A stretch of DNA of 64,000 nucleotides, taken from the NCBI RefSeq assembly GCF_001426665.1, contig NZ_LMEY01000012.1:434001-498000 (forward strand), given 5' to 3'. Position numbers and translations under genes: made by a program. The stretch's first letter is position 1. Each line of letters opens with the position of its first letter. Below the pieces are notes generated by a model. The model was not told the DNA's origin. It made no database searches and saw only the letters and a list, made by a program, of their open reading frames with translations. Shown in pieces: positions 16,878 to 25,753 of the stretch. This DNA is from Rhizobium sp. Root1334 (GTDB lineage: Bacteria; Pseudomonadota; Alphaproteobacteria; Rhizobiales; Rhizobiaceae).

Positions 16878-19718
16878 TCAACCGGCGTCGGCGACCCTGG
16901 CCAATGCGACCGCGAGAGATGCCTTCTGGCCATCCAGTTCGGCCAGGCGTTCACGCTCCGCATCGACCACATCGGGACGGGCATTGGCAACGAACTTCTC
17001 GTTCGACAGTTTGCCGAGGATACGCTCGCGCTCCTGCTCGACCTTGCCGATCGCCTTTTCCAGCCGCAGCTTTTCAGCCGAAAGATCGATCAGGCTGCCA
17101 AGCGGCAGGCAGACCGTTGCCTCGCCAACCACGATCTGCGCGCTCCCCTTCGGCGCAGCCGCAGCCAAGTCGATCGCATCGACACGCGCCAGCCGGCGGA
17201 TAGCGGCGGCATGACGCTCCAGACGTTCCTTAGTCAGCATGCTGGCTTCAACGACGACCAGAGGCGCGATTGCAGCTGGCGGGACGTTCATTTCCGAACG
17301 GACCGAACGGATGCCCGATACCAGATCGATCAGCCAGTTGATCTCACCGGCGGCGGCATCATCCGCGTAGGAGGCGGCCGGCCACTCGGCGTGGCAGAGC
17401 AGGCTGTCGCGTGTGGTACCCTCGCCCGCTGTCTGCGCCCAGAGCTCTTCCGTCATAAACGGCATGAAGGGATGCAGGAGCTTATAGGTCTCGTCGAGAA
17501 TGTAGGCAACGCAAGCCCGCGATTCAGCTTTTGCAGCCTCGTCCTCGCCACCGAAGACAGGCTTCAGCAGTTCCAGATACCAGTCGCAGACCTGATTCCA
17601 GACAAACCGGTACAGGCTGCCGGCGGCCTCGTTGAAACGGTAGTTCTCGATCGCCTCGGTAACGTCGCGAATCGTGCGCGACAGTTCGGTAAGGATCCAG
17701 CGGTTGATCGTCAGCGAAGAGGTTTCAGGCACGAACTTCGGATCGTTGGCAACGCCGTTCATCCCGGCAAAGCGCGTCGCGTTCCAAAGCTTGGTACCGA
17801 AATTGCGATAGCCTGCGATGCGGGCCGGATCGAGCTTCACGTCACGTCCCTGCGCCGCCATGATCGCCAGCGTGAACCGCAACGAATCGGCGCCGTATTC
17901 GTCGATCAGGTCGAGCGGATCGATGACGTTGCCTTTGGACTTCGACATCTTGGCGCCGTTCTTGTCGCGCACCAGGGCGTGAACATAGACCGTATGGAAC
18001 GGCTCGACAGGCGTACCGTCGCTATCCTTCATGAAGTGCAGGCCCATCATCATCATCCGGGCAACCCAGAAGAAGATGATGTCAAAGCCAGTCACCAGGA
18101 CATCTGTCTGATAGTACTTGTCCAATTCCGGCGTCTTGTCTGGCCAGCCAAGCGTCGAAAACGGCCAGAGAGCCGACGAAAACCACGTGTCGAGCACGTC
18201 TTCGTCACGAACGAGAATTTCACCTGGCCGGAAATTCTCCAGCAGATCCTCGACATAGGCCTTCATCGGGCCTTCATGCGACAGATAGTGCTGGATCGCG
18301 GCGTGCAGCGCCTCCTCTTCCGTCTTCTCAACAAAGACCTGGCCATCCGGTCCATACCAAGCCGGAATCTGGTGACCCCACCACAATTGCCGGGAAACGC
18401 ACCAGGGCTGGATGTTTTCCATCCATTCGAAATAGGTCTTTTCCCAGTTCTTCGGAACGAAGTTGGTCCGGCCCTCGCGAACGGACGCCATCGCCGGCTT
18501 GGCGAGCGTCTTGGCGTCGACATACCACTGTTCCGTCAATCGCGGTTCGATCGGAACACCGCCGCGGTCACCATGCGGAACGGTGTGCTTGTGGGGTTCG
18601 ATCTTGTCGAGCAGACCACGCTCCTCGAACATCGTCACGATCGCCTTGCGCGCAGCAAACCGCTCGACGCCATCAAGCGCCGAGACCAGGGCTTCCAGTT
18701 CATCGGACGCCGGCAGGCCTTCCAGGAATTCCTCGTTTCCAGCAAGCGTGATGTGGCCATCAATCGTCAGGATGTTGACCTGACGCAGATGGCGGCGCTT
18801 GCCGACCTCAAAGTCGTTGAAGTCATGGGCAGGCGTCATCTTGACGGCGCCGGTACCAGCCGTCGGGTCTGGATACTCGTCGGCGACGATCGGGATGAGG
18901 CGGCCAACCAGCGGCAACACGACATGCTTGCCGACGATGGCCTTGTAGCGTTCGTCATCCGGATGAACAGCAATGCCGGTGTCGCCCAGCATGGTTTCCG
19001 GCCGCGTGGTGGCGACGACCAGATAGTCGCGCGTCTCCCATTCCGTCGCATTGCCGTCAGCGTCAAAAGCGATCGGATGCTGGTAGGTAACCCCCTCTTC
19101 CAGCGGATAGCGCAAATGCCAGAGGCTGCCTGTCATCTCAATCTGCTCGACCTCCAGATCAGAGATCGCAGTCAGGAGCTTCGGGTCCCAGTTGACCAGA
19201 CGCTTGTCCTTGTAGATCAGGCCCTCTTTGTAGAGCGAAACGAAGACTTCGAGTACAGCCTTCGACAGGCCCTCATCCATGGTGAAGCGCTCACGGGACC
19301 AGTCGCAGGAGGCGCCGAGACGTTTCAGCTGATTGAAGATCAGCCCGCCGGATTCAGCTTTCCATTCCCAGACCTTGTCGATGAAGGCGTCGCGGCCCAT
19401 TTCGCGGCGATGCTGCTGGCGCTCCATCAACTTGCGCTCGACAACCATCTGCGTGGCGATGCCGGCATGGTCCATGCCCGGCTGCCAGAGCACATCCTTG
19501 CCGCGCATGCGCTCGAAGCGGATCATGATGTCCTGCAACGTATTGTTCAGTGCATGGCCCATATGGAGCGAACCCGTCACGTTCGGTGGCGGGATGACCA
19601 CGCAGAAGCTGTCGGCGCCCGATTTTGCCCCTGCACCTGCACGGAAGGCGTCCTCGTCATCCCAAATCTTGGCGATACGCGGTTCGACAGCGGCGGAATC
19701 ATAGGTTTTTTCAAGCAT
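16878..19718 (-). CDS. valS: Valyl-tRNA synthetase
   Basis: ValS charges tRNA-Val and edits mischarged threonine. The 946-residue class I enzyme has the HIGH motif in PNVTGSLHMGH near residue 52, the KMSKS motif in GAKMSKSKGN in the middle, the editing (CP1) insertion, the anticodon-binding domain and a C-terminal coiled-coil arm (LRLEKAIGKVEQERERI region). The length is full. A promoter with a perfect -35 lies 36-64 bases upstream. It is flanked by its own terminator and by the popZ terminator, so it is probably monocistronic. Confidence 0.97.
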   Translation of the reverse strand: MLEKTYDSAAVEPRIAKIWDDEDAFRAGAGAKSGADSFCVVIPPPNVTGSLHMGHALNNTLQDIMIRFERMRGKDVLWQPGMDHAGIATQMVVERKLMERQQHRREMGRDAFIDKVWEWKAESGGLIFNQLKRLGASCDWSRERFTMDEGLSKAVLEVFVSLYKEGLIYKDKRLVNWDPKLLTAISDLEVEQIEMTGSLWHLRYPLEEGVTYQHPIAFDADGNATEWETRDYLVVATTRPETMLGDTGIAVHPDDERYKAIVGKHVVLPLVGRLIPIVADEYPDPTAGTGAVKMTPAHDFNDFEVGKRRHLRQVNILTIDGHITLAGNEEFLEGLPASDELEALVSALDGVERFAARKAIVTMFEERGLLDKIEPHKHTVPHGDRGGVPIEPRLTEQWYVDAKTLAKPAMASVREGRTNFVPKNWEKTYFEWMENIQPWCVSRQLWWGHQIPAWYGPDGQVFVEKTEEEALHAAIQHYLSHEGPMKAYVEDLLENFRPGEILVRDEDVLDTWFSSALWPFSTLGWPDKTPELDKYYQTDVLVTGFDIIFFWVARMMMMGLHFMKDSDGTPVEPFHTVYVHALVRDKNGAKMSKSKGNVIDPLDLIDEYGADSLRFTLAIMAAQGRDVKLDPARIAGYRNFGTKLWNATRFAGMNGVANDPKFVPETSSLTINRWILTELSRTIRDVTEAIENYRFNEAAGSLYRFVWNQVCDWYLELLKPVFGGEDEAAKAESRACVAYILDETYKLLHPFMPFMTEELWAQTAGEGTTRDSLLCHAEWPAASYADDAAAGEINWLIDLVSGIRSVRSEMNVPPAAIAPLVVVEASMLTKERLERHAAAIRRLARVDAIDLAAAAPKGSAQIVVGEATVCLPLGSLIDLSAEKLRLEKAIGKVEQERERILGKLSNEKFVANARPDVVDAERERLAELDGQKASLAVALARVADAG

Positions 19719-19753
19719 TTTGGAGCCAAACTTGCTGATTGATATCGATGGTT

Positions 19754-19782
19754 TGTAAATCGGAACGGGGCATTGCTGTCAA
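19754..19782 (-). promoter_or_regulatory. Predicted sigma-70 promoter of valS
   Basis: On the minus strand TTGACA (19777-19782) and TTTACA (19754-19759) are 17 bases apart, and the site is placed between the popZ terminator and the valS start. The -35 is a perfect match; the -10 is moderate. I see no T-box or other leader structure in the short leader. Confidence 0.6.
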
Positions 19783-19792
19783 CAATAACAGC

Positions 19793-19825
19793 AAAAAAGC
19801 CGCCAGTGTGATTGCTGGCGGCTTT
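19793..19825 (-). terminator. Rho-independent terminator of the popZ-like gene
   Basis: AAAGCCGCCAG (19796-19806) pairs perfectly with 19815-19825 around an eight-base loop, and six T residues follow on the minus strand. It lies 20 bases after the popZ-like stop. Confidence 0.87.
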
Positions 19826-19845
19826 GAAAGAAAGAAATGCGTGGT

Positions 19846-20691
19846 CTAGCGCCTCGGGCCCCGCGCAACACGCTCGATTTCCTCCCGCACCAGCCGCTCG
19901 ACCAGCGTTGGCAGATTGTCATCCAGCCATTCCTGCAGCATCGGACGCAGCATATCTTCGGCAATCTCGTCAAAGGAACGCCGCGCGCCACTATCAACGG
20001 CCAGCGCCAGATCGCCAAAAGAACGCGCGACCTGTTCGCCGACGGCAGGCGAAACAATCGCGGCCACGTCTTTTTCCGTCACGATGGACAATGGCTGGCG
20101 CTGTTCAGGCGCCAGTTCGAGAGGAGCAGCGGCAGGCTCGACCACTTGAGGAGCAACAACCGGCGGAACAAGGGAAATCGCTGCAGCCATTGCTGCGTCC
20201 TGCTTGATCTCTGTATTCAAAGGTAAGGGCGATGGCGCCATACGCGATGTGACTGTCGGGTTATCGGATTTGGTGCGGGTGGCGGCAGGCTGATTTTCCG
20301 GATCGCGCAACGGCGCCGAATGCCGTTCGGACGCAGCACGAACACGCACAGCAACATCGGCAAGAGACATCGGCGGCGGCGATACGGCAGGTTTTACGCT
20401 GACACTCTCCGTATCTCGCAACTGCGGTTCCCGCACCGGCGGCTCCACAGCTATGAAATTCTTCTGTTCTTCGGCTTCGAATTCCTTTGCAAGAACCTCA
20501 TCGTCGATCGTCAGGTGAATGTCTTCACCAGCATCGTCCTCGTCATAGCCGCGAAACGCATTGTCAGAAGCAGGACCGAGATCATTGGCGGGAAAGCCGG
20601 GAATGCCGGGCTCGTTGCTTTCGATGATCTTTCGAATGGAAGCCAGAATTTCGTCCATCGAAGGTTCACGCGCTACATTGGGCTGTGCCAT
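19846..20691 (-). CDS. popZ: PopZ-like polar organizing protein (DUF2497)
   Basis: PopZ forms a polymer meshwork at the cell pole, anchors the centromere through ParB and recruits polarity factors. In Agrobacterium it marks the growing pole. The 281-residue product has the two conserved ends of the family: an N-terminal helix REPSMDEILASIRKII and a C-terminal helical oligomerisation region from about MLRPMLQEWLDDNLP to VREEIERVARG. Between them is a Pro/Ala/Glu-rich spacer of low complexity. I chose the ATG at 20691, which has GGGG six bases upstream; the adjacent ATG at 20694 is equally possible. It lies between valS and tolC and has its own terminator. Confidence 0.88.
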   Translation of the reverse strand: MAQPNVAREPSMDEILASIRKIIESNEPGIPGFPANDLGPASDNAFRGYDEDDAGEDIHLTIDDEVLAKEFEAEEQKNFIAVEPPVREPQLRDTESVSVKPAVSPPPMSLADVAVRVRAASERHSAPLRDPENQPAATRTKSDNPTVTSRMAPSPLPLNTEIKQDAAMAAAISLVPPVVAPQVVEPAAAPLELAPEQRQPLSIVTEKDVAAIVSPAVGEQVARSFGDLALAVDSGARRSFDEIAEDMLRPMLQEWLDDNLPTLVERLVREEIERVARGPRR

Positions 20692-20909
20692 CATTATCCC
20701 CGTTTCTGCGGTCGCGCTCGATCGGAACATTACCGCCAGTCATTGGCGCGGACTGTATGCGAGTTCGGCGCCGAACAAAACGTTGCGAATCATCTACTGG
20801 GAATCTTGCACAGATTTGTTGGCGGCGTCACCTACCCCCAATCCCACGGCAGAAGCGCTCGCGGGGGGTACCAGGCAACACGCGATAAAATAGGGATGAG
20901 CGCTGGCGG

Positions 20910-22298
20910 TCAGCGGCCGTCGACGGTCCGCAATCCGAACCATTTGTCCTTGACGGCCTCATAGTGTTCCTCGGCACGGTATTCGACCACCTGCAGGCCC
21001 TGGCTCTGGATTGTCAGCCGCCCCATAGCCGCGAGCAACGAGTAGCTGGCAACGACGGCGTTGCGTTGCGATGCCACGAGGCTTTCTTCAGCGACCAATA
21101 CGCTCTGCTGGGCATCAAGTACGTCGAGCGTCGTGCGCTGACCAACCTTGCGCTCCTCGATGACGCCCGCCAATGCCTGGTTTGCGGCGCTCACCTGGGA
21201 TTTGTTGGCCACTGTTGTCGCAAGCGCCGCTTCAAACTGGGCATGCGCCGTGATGATGGTCTGCTGAACTTCGGCACGAGCGGTATCGACCATGATGCGT
21301 TGCTGCCCAAGACGTTCCTTGGCCTGGCGAATCTGGCCATATTCGGCGCCACCCTGATAAAGTGGAACTTCAAGCCGGGCGGTAATGGAGGCGTTCGCAG
21401 TGTCGCTGTTGCGGTCGCGGTCGGTGGTGTTGCGCGACGCTGAGCCTTGGATCACGACGCCCGGTAGCATCGTTCCCTCTGCTGATTTGACCCTGAAACC
21501 GGCAGAATCGACATTGTACTGCGCAGCGGCGATCGTCGGATGATCGCGCAAACCGGCCGCAACAGCCTGATCCAGGCTTTTCGGCAGTGCTTTGGATGCA
21601 GGCGCTGGCTGCTTGATGCCCTTTGGGGCATCGCCGACGATCTGGACATAGACGGCCTCGCTCTGCTTCAGTTGCGAAACGGCATTGACGAGAATTGCCT
21701 GGGCTCCCGCCAGTTCCGCCTCGGCCTGACTGACGTCGGTACGCGTCCCCTCGCCGACATCCAGACGCGACTTCGCGGCGCTCAACTGTTCCTTGAGAAA
21801 GGCAAGGTTCCGCTTGCGGATCGATACGACGCGCTGATCACGGGCGATATTGGCATAGGATTGCGCTGCCGCCAGAAGGATGGAGATTTCATTCGCCTTC
21901 AGCGTCTCACGGCTTGAAAATACGTTCGCCTCGGCAGCCCTGACATTATTCAGGGTCTGAAAGCCGTCGAAAATTTGTTGAGTGATGGTGATACCGGCAG
22001 ATCCGGTGGTGTAATCTTCGGCGAGCATCGGCGTACCTCGCCGAAACAGGCTCTCCGTGCCCAACCGTGTCGCTGAACCGGTAACGGTAGCCGAAATCTG
22101 CGGCCGGTAGCCGGACTTGGCGATCGGCACACCTTCGTCGGTAGCACGAAGCCCGGCGCGCGCCGCATTCAGTTCCGGATTATTCTGGTAAGCCTTTGCC
22201 ATCGCATCGGAAATAGTTTCAGCGAAGACAGCATGCGGCATAAGCCACAAGGCGGATGAAAGGGCGGCCGCCGCAGCTGTTTTACGAAGAAACGACAC
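20910..22298 (-). CDS. tolC: TolC-family outer-membrane efflux channel
   Basis: Trimeric outer-membrane channel that works with type I secretion and RND/MFS efflux systems. The 462-residue protein starts with GTG at 22298, which has GGAG eight bases upstream, and has a signal peptide ending near VFAETISDAMAKAY. It has two OEP repeats with coiled-coil helices, including the LNAARAGLRATDEGVPIAKSGYRPQ and ARAEVQQTIITAHAQFEAAL regions. An upstream extension of 40 residues to 22418 is Arg-rich and not family-like. The next gene upstream in the same direction is the isoaspartyl methyltransferase, a linkage common in rhizobia; about 250 bases separate them. Confidence 0.92.
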   Translation of the reverse strand: MSFLRKTAAAAALSSALWLMPHAVFAETISDAMAKAYQNNPELNAARAGLRATDEGVPIAKSGYRPQISATVTGSATRLGTESLFRRGTPMLAEDYTTGSAGITITQQIFDGFQTLNNVRAAEANVFSSRETLKANEISILLAAAQSYANIARDQRVVSIRKRNLAFLKEQLSAAKSRLDVGEGTRTDVSQAEAELAGAQAILVNAVSQLKQSEAVYVQIVGDAPKGIKQPAPASKALPKSLDQAVAAGLRDHPTIAAAQYNVDSAGFRVKSAEGTMLPGVVIQGSASRNTTDRDRNSDTANASITARLEVPLYQGGAEYGQIRQAKERLGQQRIMVDTARAEVQQTIITAHAQFEAALATTVANKSQVSAANQALAGVIEERKVGQRTTLDVLDAQQSVLVAEESLVASQRNAVVASYSLLAAMGRLTIQSQGLQVVEYRAEEHYEAVKDKWFGLRTVDGR

Positions 22299-22468
22299 TA
22301 AACTCACTCCAAAACAAAGGCCGGTAGGGCGCGCAAATTGCGAAAACGTGGCGCTCCGGCGCCGCCGGATGTGATTGTCACGTCTTGTCCCGTTCCGATA
22401 TCGAGGAAAAATGGTCAAAATGTCGCCGCGTGCGAATACCTACATATTATTTTAAGCTAATATTCAAT

Positions 22469-22513
22469 CGCGTGAATGCCGCTCTGCCAGATTACAGTTC
22501 GGCCATTCACGCG
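22469..22513. repeat. Ten-base inverted repeat between the pcm-like gene and tolC
   Basis: CGCGTGAATG at 22469-22478 is repeated inverted at 22504-22513 with a 25-base spacer. It lies about 170 bases upstream of tolC and 37 bases after the methyltransferase stop. No T-run follows on either strand, so it is either a weak terminator or an operator. Confidence 0.55.
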
Positions 22514-22549
22514 CCAACAAGCGGGCGCCTAATCGTCGAATGAGACGTA

Positions 22550-23215
22550 TTAAAATACAAATTCGCGCGCCAGGCGGAAGCCCGGTAGCGGCTTGACGGC
22601 GGTATTGAACGCCAGGCGCTCCGATGTCCTGCCGTTTTCACGTAGGAAAAGCTGGGCTCTCGATGCATTGCCAAGTCCAACCACGGCAACAAGGCGGCCA
22701 CCGTCGTTCAACTGGGACAACAGCGAATCCGGCACCGTCTCGACAGCGCCGTGAACAAAGATCACGTCATACGGTGCGCCTGCGGCATGGCCCTTTTCAA
22801 GATCCCCAGTAATGACCGAGACATTCGCGTGCCCAAGGCGGCCCAATGTTGCGGTTGCCTCCGCCGCAAGAGCGGCATCGCTTTCAAGTGCTACGACCGA
22901 GGCCGCAAGCTCCGACAGAATTGCCGAGGCGTAGCCGGTGCCGCAGCCAATCTCCAGAACCTTGTCATCCTTGGAAATTGCCGCCAGCTGAAGAAGCTTT
23001 GCCAGAGGCGACGGTTCCATCAGGTAACGCCGCTCGCCTTCAGCACTTGCAGCCAGTTCAATATCGCTGTCGATATAGGCAAGAGGCTTCAGTGCGGCAG
23101 GCACGAATTCTTCCCTCGGGACCGATAGGAATGCCGCGAGAACGGCGTGCGACGTCACATCCGTCGTGCGGATCTGGTTGTCGACCATCTTGATGCGTGC
23201 TGCTTCGAAATTCAT
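22550..23215 (-). CDS. Protein-L-isoaspartate O-methyltransferase
   Basis: A Rossmann-fold SAM-dependent methyltransferase that initiates repair of isoaspartyl residues in aged proteins. The 221-residue product has the SAM-binding motif VLEIGCGTGYASAIL near residue 86, the family segment MVDNQIRTTDVTSHAVLAAF near the N-terminus, and the later VIFVHGAVETVP motif. The alphaproteobacterial branch of this family differs from E. coli Pcm and its activity has seldom been tested, so the functional name is by family. It is oriented toward tolC. Confidence 0.88.
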   Translation of the reverse strand: MNFEAARIKMVDNQIRTTDVTSHAVLAAFLSVPREEFVPAALKPLAYIDSDIELAASAEGERRYLMEPSPLAKLLQLAAISKDDKVLEIGCGTGYASAILSELAASVVALESDAALAAEATATLGRLGHANVSVITGDLEKGHAAGAPYDVIFVHGAVETVPDSLLSQLNDGGRLVAVVGLGNASRAQLFLRENGRTSERLAFNTAVKPLPGFRLAREFVF

Positions 23216-23488
23216 CTTGCCTGCCTTCGTAAATCCGGATCGTCTTCCGGCGTGTGCGCGCTTTTGGCTTGCGCAGATAAAACAAACCGGTGGCGCTTCA
23301 GCCGGCCGGGCATGGCCAAGCTCATAAATCCGCGCATCTGCCGTTTCAAGCTATGGAATGCAGTTCTTGCAAAAAAGCAAGCTTCACAAAAGCCGGTCAA
23401 CATATTCTACCCTTTCCGGAAGCAGGAAATCCGGGCAAATTTGCATTACCGCATATACAGCGAATCACCGGGACTGGAGATTTTGAAA

Positions 23489-24076
23489 GTGGCAGTACGT
23501 CTCAAACAGCCAAACAGCTCAACTTTCCGGCTCCTCCTTCTATCGTCGGGTTTGCTTCTTTCCCTCTCAAGCTTGAACAACGCGATTGCAGCCGAACAGA
23601 TTTTCGACGAACTGCGGTTCGGCACCAGCGCATCCATCAGCGGCAGCAATTCACACGAGTCGGGCATCGTTCCATCGGCCACCCTCTTCTTCGATCCCCT
23701 GTCGAGCGGCACGGCGGCAACGTGGCAGCAAACCATTCTGGAACCACGGATTTATCTGGGTGCTTCGGTGGGCACGGGTGACGGGGTGGATCAGATTTTC
23801 GGCGGCTTCAGCTGGACCGCCGATATCACAAGCCGCCTCTTCGTTGAACTTGGGCTTGGCGGAACCGTTCACAACGGTAAACTGGATGGCGGCGGCGGCA
23901 AGGGACCGGACCTCGGTTGCCGCCTGCTGTTTCGCGAACAGATCGCACTCGGTTATCGCGTAACGGACAATTGGCAGATGCTTGCGACAGCCGACCATTC
24001 GTCGCACGCCAATCTCTGCGATGGGCCGAACGACGGTCTCAGCCACGCCGGCCTTGCCATCGGCTACAAGTTCTAA
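23489..24076 (+). CDS. PagL-like lipid A 3-O-deacylase (acyloxyacyl hydrolase family)
   Basis: Small outer-membrane beta-barrel predicted to remove the 3-O acyl chain of lipid A. The GTG at 23489 has GGAG nine bases upstream; it gives 195 residues with a signal peptide (cleavage near AIAAE, about residue 36). The C-terminal part shows the family pattern: a catalytic His-x-Ser in ADHSSHANLC, then NDGLSHAGLAIGYKF with an aromatic terminal residue. In many homologues the residue after the catalytic serine is Asn; here it is His. The frame stays open upstream to 23147, but that part overlaps the divergent methyltransferase and has no similarity. It is convergent with exbD. Confidence 0.75.
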   Translation: MAVRLKQPNSSTFRLLLLSSGLLLSLSSLNNAIAAEQIFDELRFGTSASISGSNSHESGIVPSATLFFDPLSSGTAATWQQTILEPRIYLGASVGTGDGVDQIFGGFSWTADITSRLFVELGLGGTVHNGKLDGGGGKGPDLGCRLLFREQIALGYRVTDNWQMLATADHSSHANLCDGPNDGLSHAGLAIGYKF

Positions 24077-24090
24077 GCGGACTGCCAGCG

Positions 24091-24516
24091 TCAGCCGGCA
24101 GGCGCTGCTTCCAGACCGACCAATCCGATTTTGGTATAACCGGCCCGTTGAATGAGGTTCATGACTGTCATCAGCTCGCCGTAGTCGACGGCCTTATCGG
24201 CACGCAGAAGAATGCGTGTCTCCATGTTGCCCTCGGTCATGCCGTTGAGTTCGGCAACAAAACCGTCACGACCGACCTCATTGTTCCCAAGGGCCAGCGA
24301 GAGGTCCGCCTTGAGGGTCACGAAGACCGGCTTGTCTTCACGCTTTACCGGCGCTGCCGCCGATTGCGGCAGATCGACCTTCATGTCGACAGTGGCAAGC
24401 GGTGCCGCCACCATGAAGATGATCAGGAGAACGAGCATGACGTCGATGAAGGGCGTGACGTTGATTTCGCTGTTTTCTTCGAGGTCACCGCCACCTTCGC
24501 TGATTTTGCTGGCCAT
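24091..24516 (-). CDS. exbD: Biopolymer transport protein ExbD
   Basis: ExbD sits in the core of the ExbB pentamer and converts proton flow into energisation of TonB-type transporters. The 141-residue product has a short cytoplasmic N-terminus, one membrane helix starting at NVTPFIDVMLVLLIIFMVAAP that includes the essential Asp of the family, and a periplasmic domain. It starts four bases after the exbB stop, so the two are co-transcribed. No tonB follows; the next gene is the convergent PagL-like gene. Confidence 0.94.
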   Translation of the reverse strand: MASKISEGGGDLEENSEINVTPFIDVMLVLLIIFMVAAPLATVDMKVDLPQSAAAPVKREDKPVFVTLKADLSLALGNNEVGRDGFVAELNGMTEGNMETRILLRADKAVDYGELMTVMNLIQRAGYTKIGLVGLEAAPAG

Positions 24517-24520
24517 GATC

Positions 24521-25528
24521 TTATCCGATCCGCGCTATGGCGGCCTCCGAATGCACATGGCTTTCGGGCTTGCGCGGCGCCAAGCGGCGTGCCTGCCGGA
24601 AATCGAGATCGCGGCTGACGAGGCGTTCAACCGCAGCCGAAGCATCGGCCAGGATCAGGCGGTAGCCGCCGATCGAGCGGGCGAAATAATTGTAGATCAT
24701 GACGGCGGGAATAGCTGCAACCAGACCGATAGCCGTTGCCAGCAGCGCTTCAGCGATGCCCGGCGCGACGATCGCAAGGTTTGTCGTCTGCGCCTTGCTG
24801 ATGCCGATGAACGAATTCATGATGCCCCAGACAGTCCCGAAAAGACCGACGAACGGCGAGATCGAGCCGATCGTCGCGAGAATACCGGTACCGCTGGCAA
24901 TCCGCTTGCCGGCACCCGCCTCGATACGGGAGAGCTGCGATGCCACGCGCTCCTTGACCCCTTGCGTCGAGACAATGTCGAGTACCGCCTCTGATTTCGA
25001 CAGTTCGTCATTGGCGGCCGAGATCATCTCCGCAGCCGGCCCTTTTTTCACCGTCAGCGCCTCACGCATGTCCCGCAGCACAACGGCATCGGACAAGGCC
25101 CTTACTGCGCGCCGTGCATTCCGCTTGGCGGCAGCAAGTTCGAAGGACTTGACGAGCAGAATGGCCCAGGTTGCGACCGATGCCAGAGCCAATGCCGTCA
25201 TGACAGCTTTGACGACCATGTCGGCGGCCATAAACATGCCGAACGGCGACAGATCGTGCGGCAACACCGGGTTTGGCAACGTTGCCTGCGCGTCAACGGC
25301 TGCGGCGTCATTGGCTGGAGCCGACTGCTCGTTCACCGGCGCTGCGGGGGTTCCTTCATTCGTGGGCGTAACCGGCGCTGCGTCAGCTTGCGGCGTCACC
25401 TGAGCCGGCTGCTGTGTTTCATTGACGGCCGCAGCCGGGGTTTCCTGCGCGCGAAGCGCTCCGGCATTCGAGAACGCCAGCAGCACGGCCGCCAGCATCA
25501 TCCATTTCGGCATTGCACGGTTCGGCAT
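24521..25528 (-). CDS. exbB: TonB-system energizer ExbB
   Basis: MotA/TolQ/ExbB-family proton channel. The 335-residue protein has a signal peptide (about 1-27), an Ala/Pro/Glu-rich periplasmic extension (about 28-100) typical of the long ExbB type, then three membrane helices: MFMAADMVVKAVMTALALASVATWAILL near 107, and two in the C-terminal half around IGSISPFVGLFGTVWGIMNSF and AIGLVAAIPAVMIYNYF. The conserved ISPFVGLFGTVWGI block is the family signature. The gene is the first of exbBD. In rhizobia this pair serves siderophore or heme uptake and is usually iron-controlled; I found no convincing iron box. Confidence 0.94.
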   Translation of the reverse strand: MPNRAMPKWMMLAAVLLAFSNAGALRAQETPAAAVNETQQPAQVTPQADAAPVTPTNEGTPAAPVNEQSAPANDAAAVDAQATLPNPVLPHDLSPFGMFMAADMVVKAVMTALALASVATWAILLVKSFELAAAKRNARRAVRALSDAVVLRDMREALTVKKGPAAEMISAANDELSKSEAVLDIVSTQGVKERVASQLSRIEAGAGKRIASGTGILATIGSISPFVGLFGTVWGIMNSFIGISKAQTTNLAIVAPGIAEALLATAIGLVAAIPAVMIYNYFARSIGGYRLILADASAAVERLVSRDLDFRQARRLAPRKPESHVHSEAAIARIG

Positions 25529-25753
25529 GACCTATCCTACCTCGTCATCGCCCGCCAATCCTTGGGAGGATAAGACGGCGGGAACACGTAAACACATCAT
25601 TTGACGCCCGGCGCCGAACGCGCCTGCATCAATCGCGGCTTCATATGACATACTATGGCGGAAAGACAAGTATTTGTGGAGTGCTTTAATCAAGAATAAA
25701 TGATCATTCGAGAATTCCACTTTTCTCGCGCATGCCGGACGGATTTGAACAGG
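25529..25753. other. exbB upstream region
   Basis: Some 225 bases between exbB and comEC stop. It includes the perfect ten-base palindrome AATGATCATT at 25699-25708, and must hold the exbB promoter. No gene is supported here. Confidence 0.5.

Noticed and set aside
16854-19742. Plus-strand open frame of 962 codons opposite valS
   Set aside because: It is a mirror frame of a highly conserved, GC-rich gene. The translation is rich in Arg, His and Gln with no domain, and it lacks a ribosome site.
25511-25530. Iron-responsive box near exbB
   Set aside because: I looked for TGA-N9-TCA type sites in the upstream region and found no convincing match.
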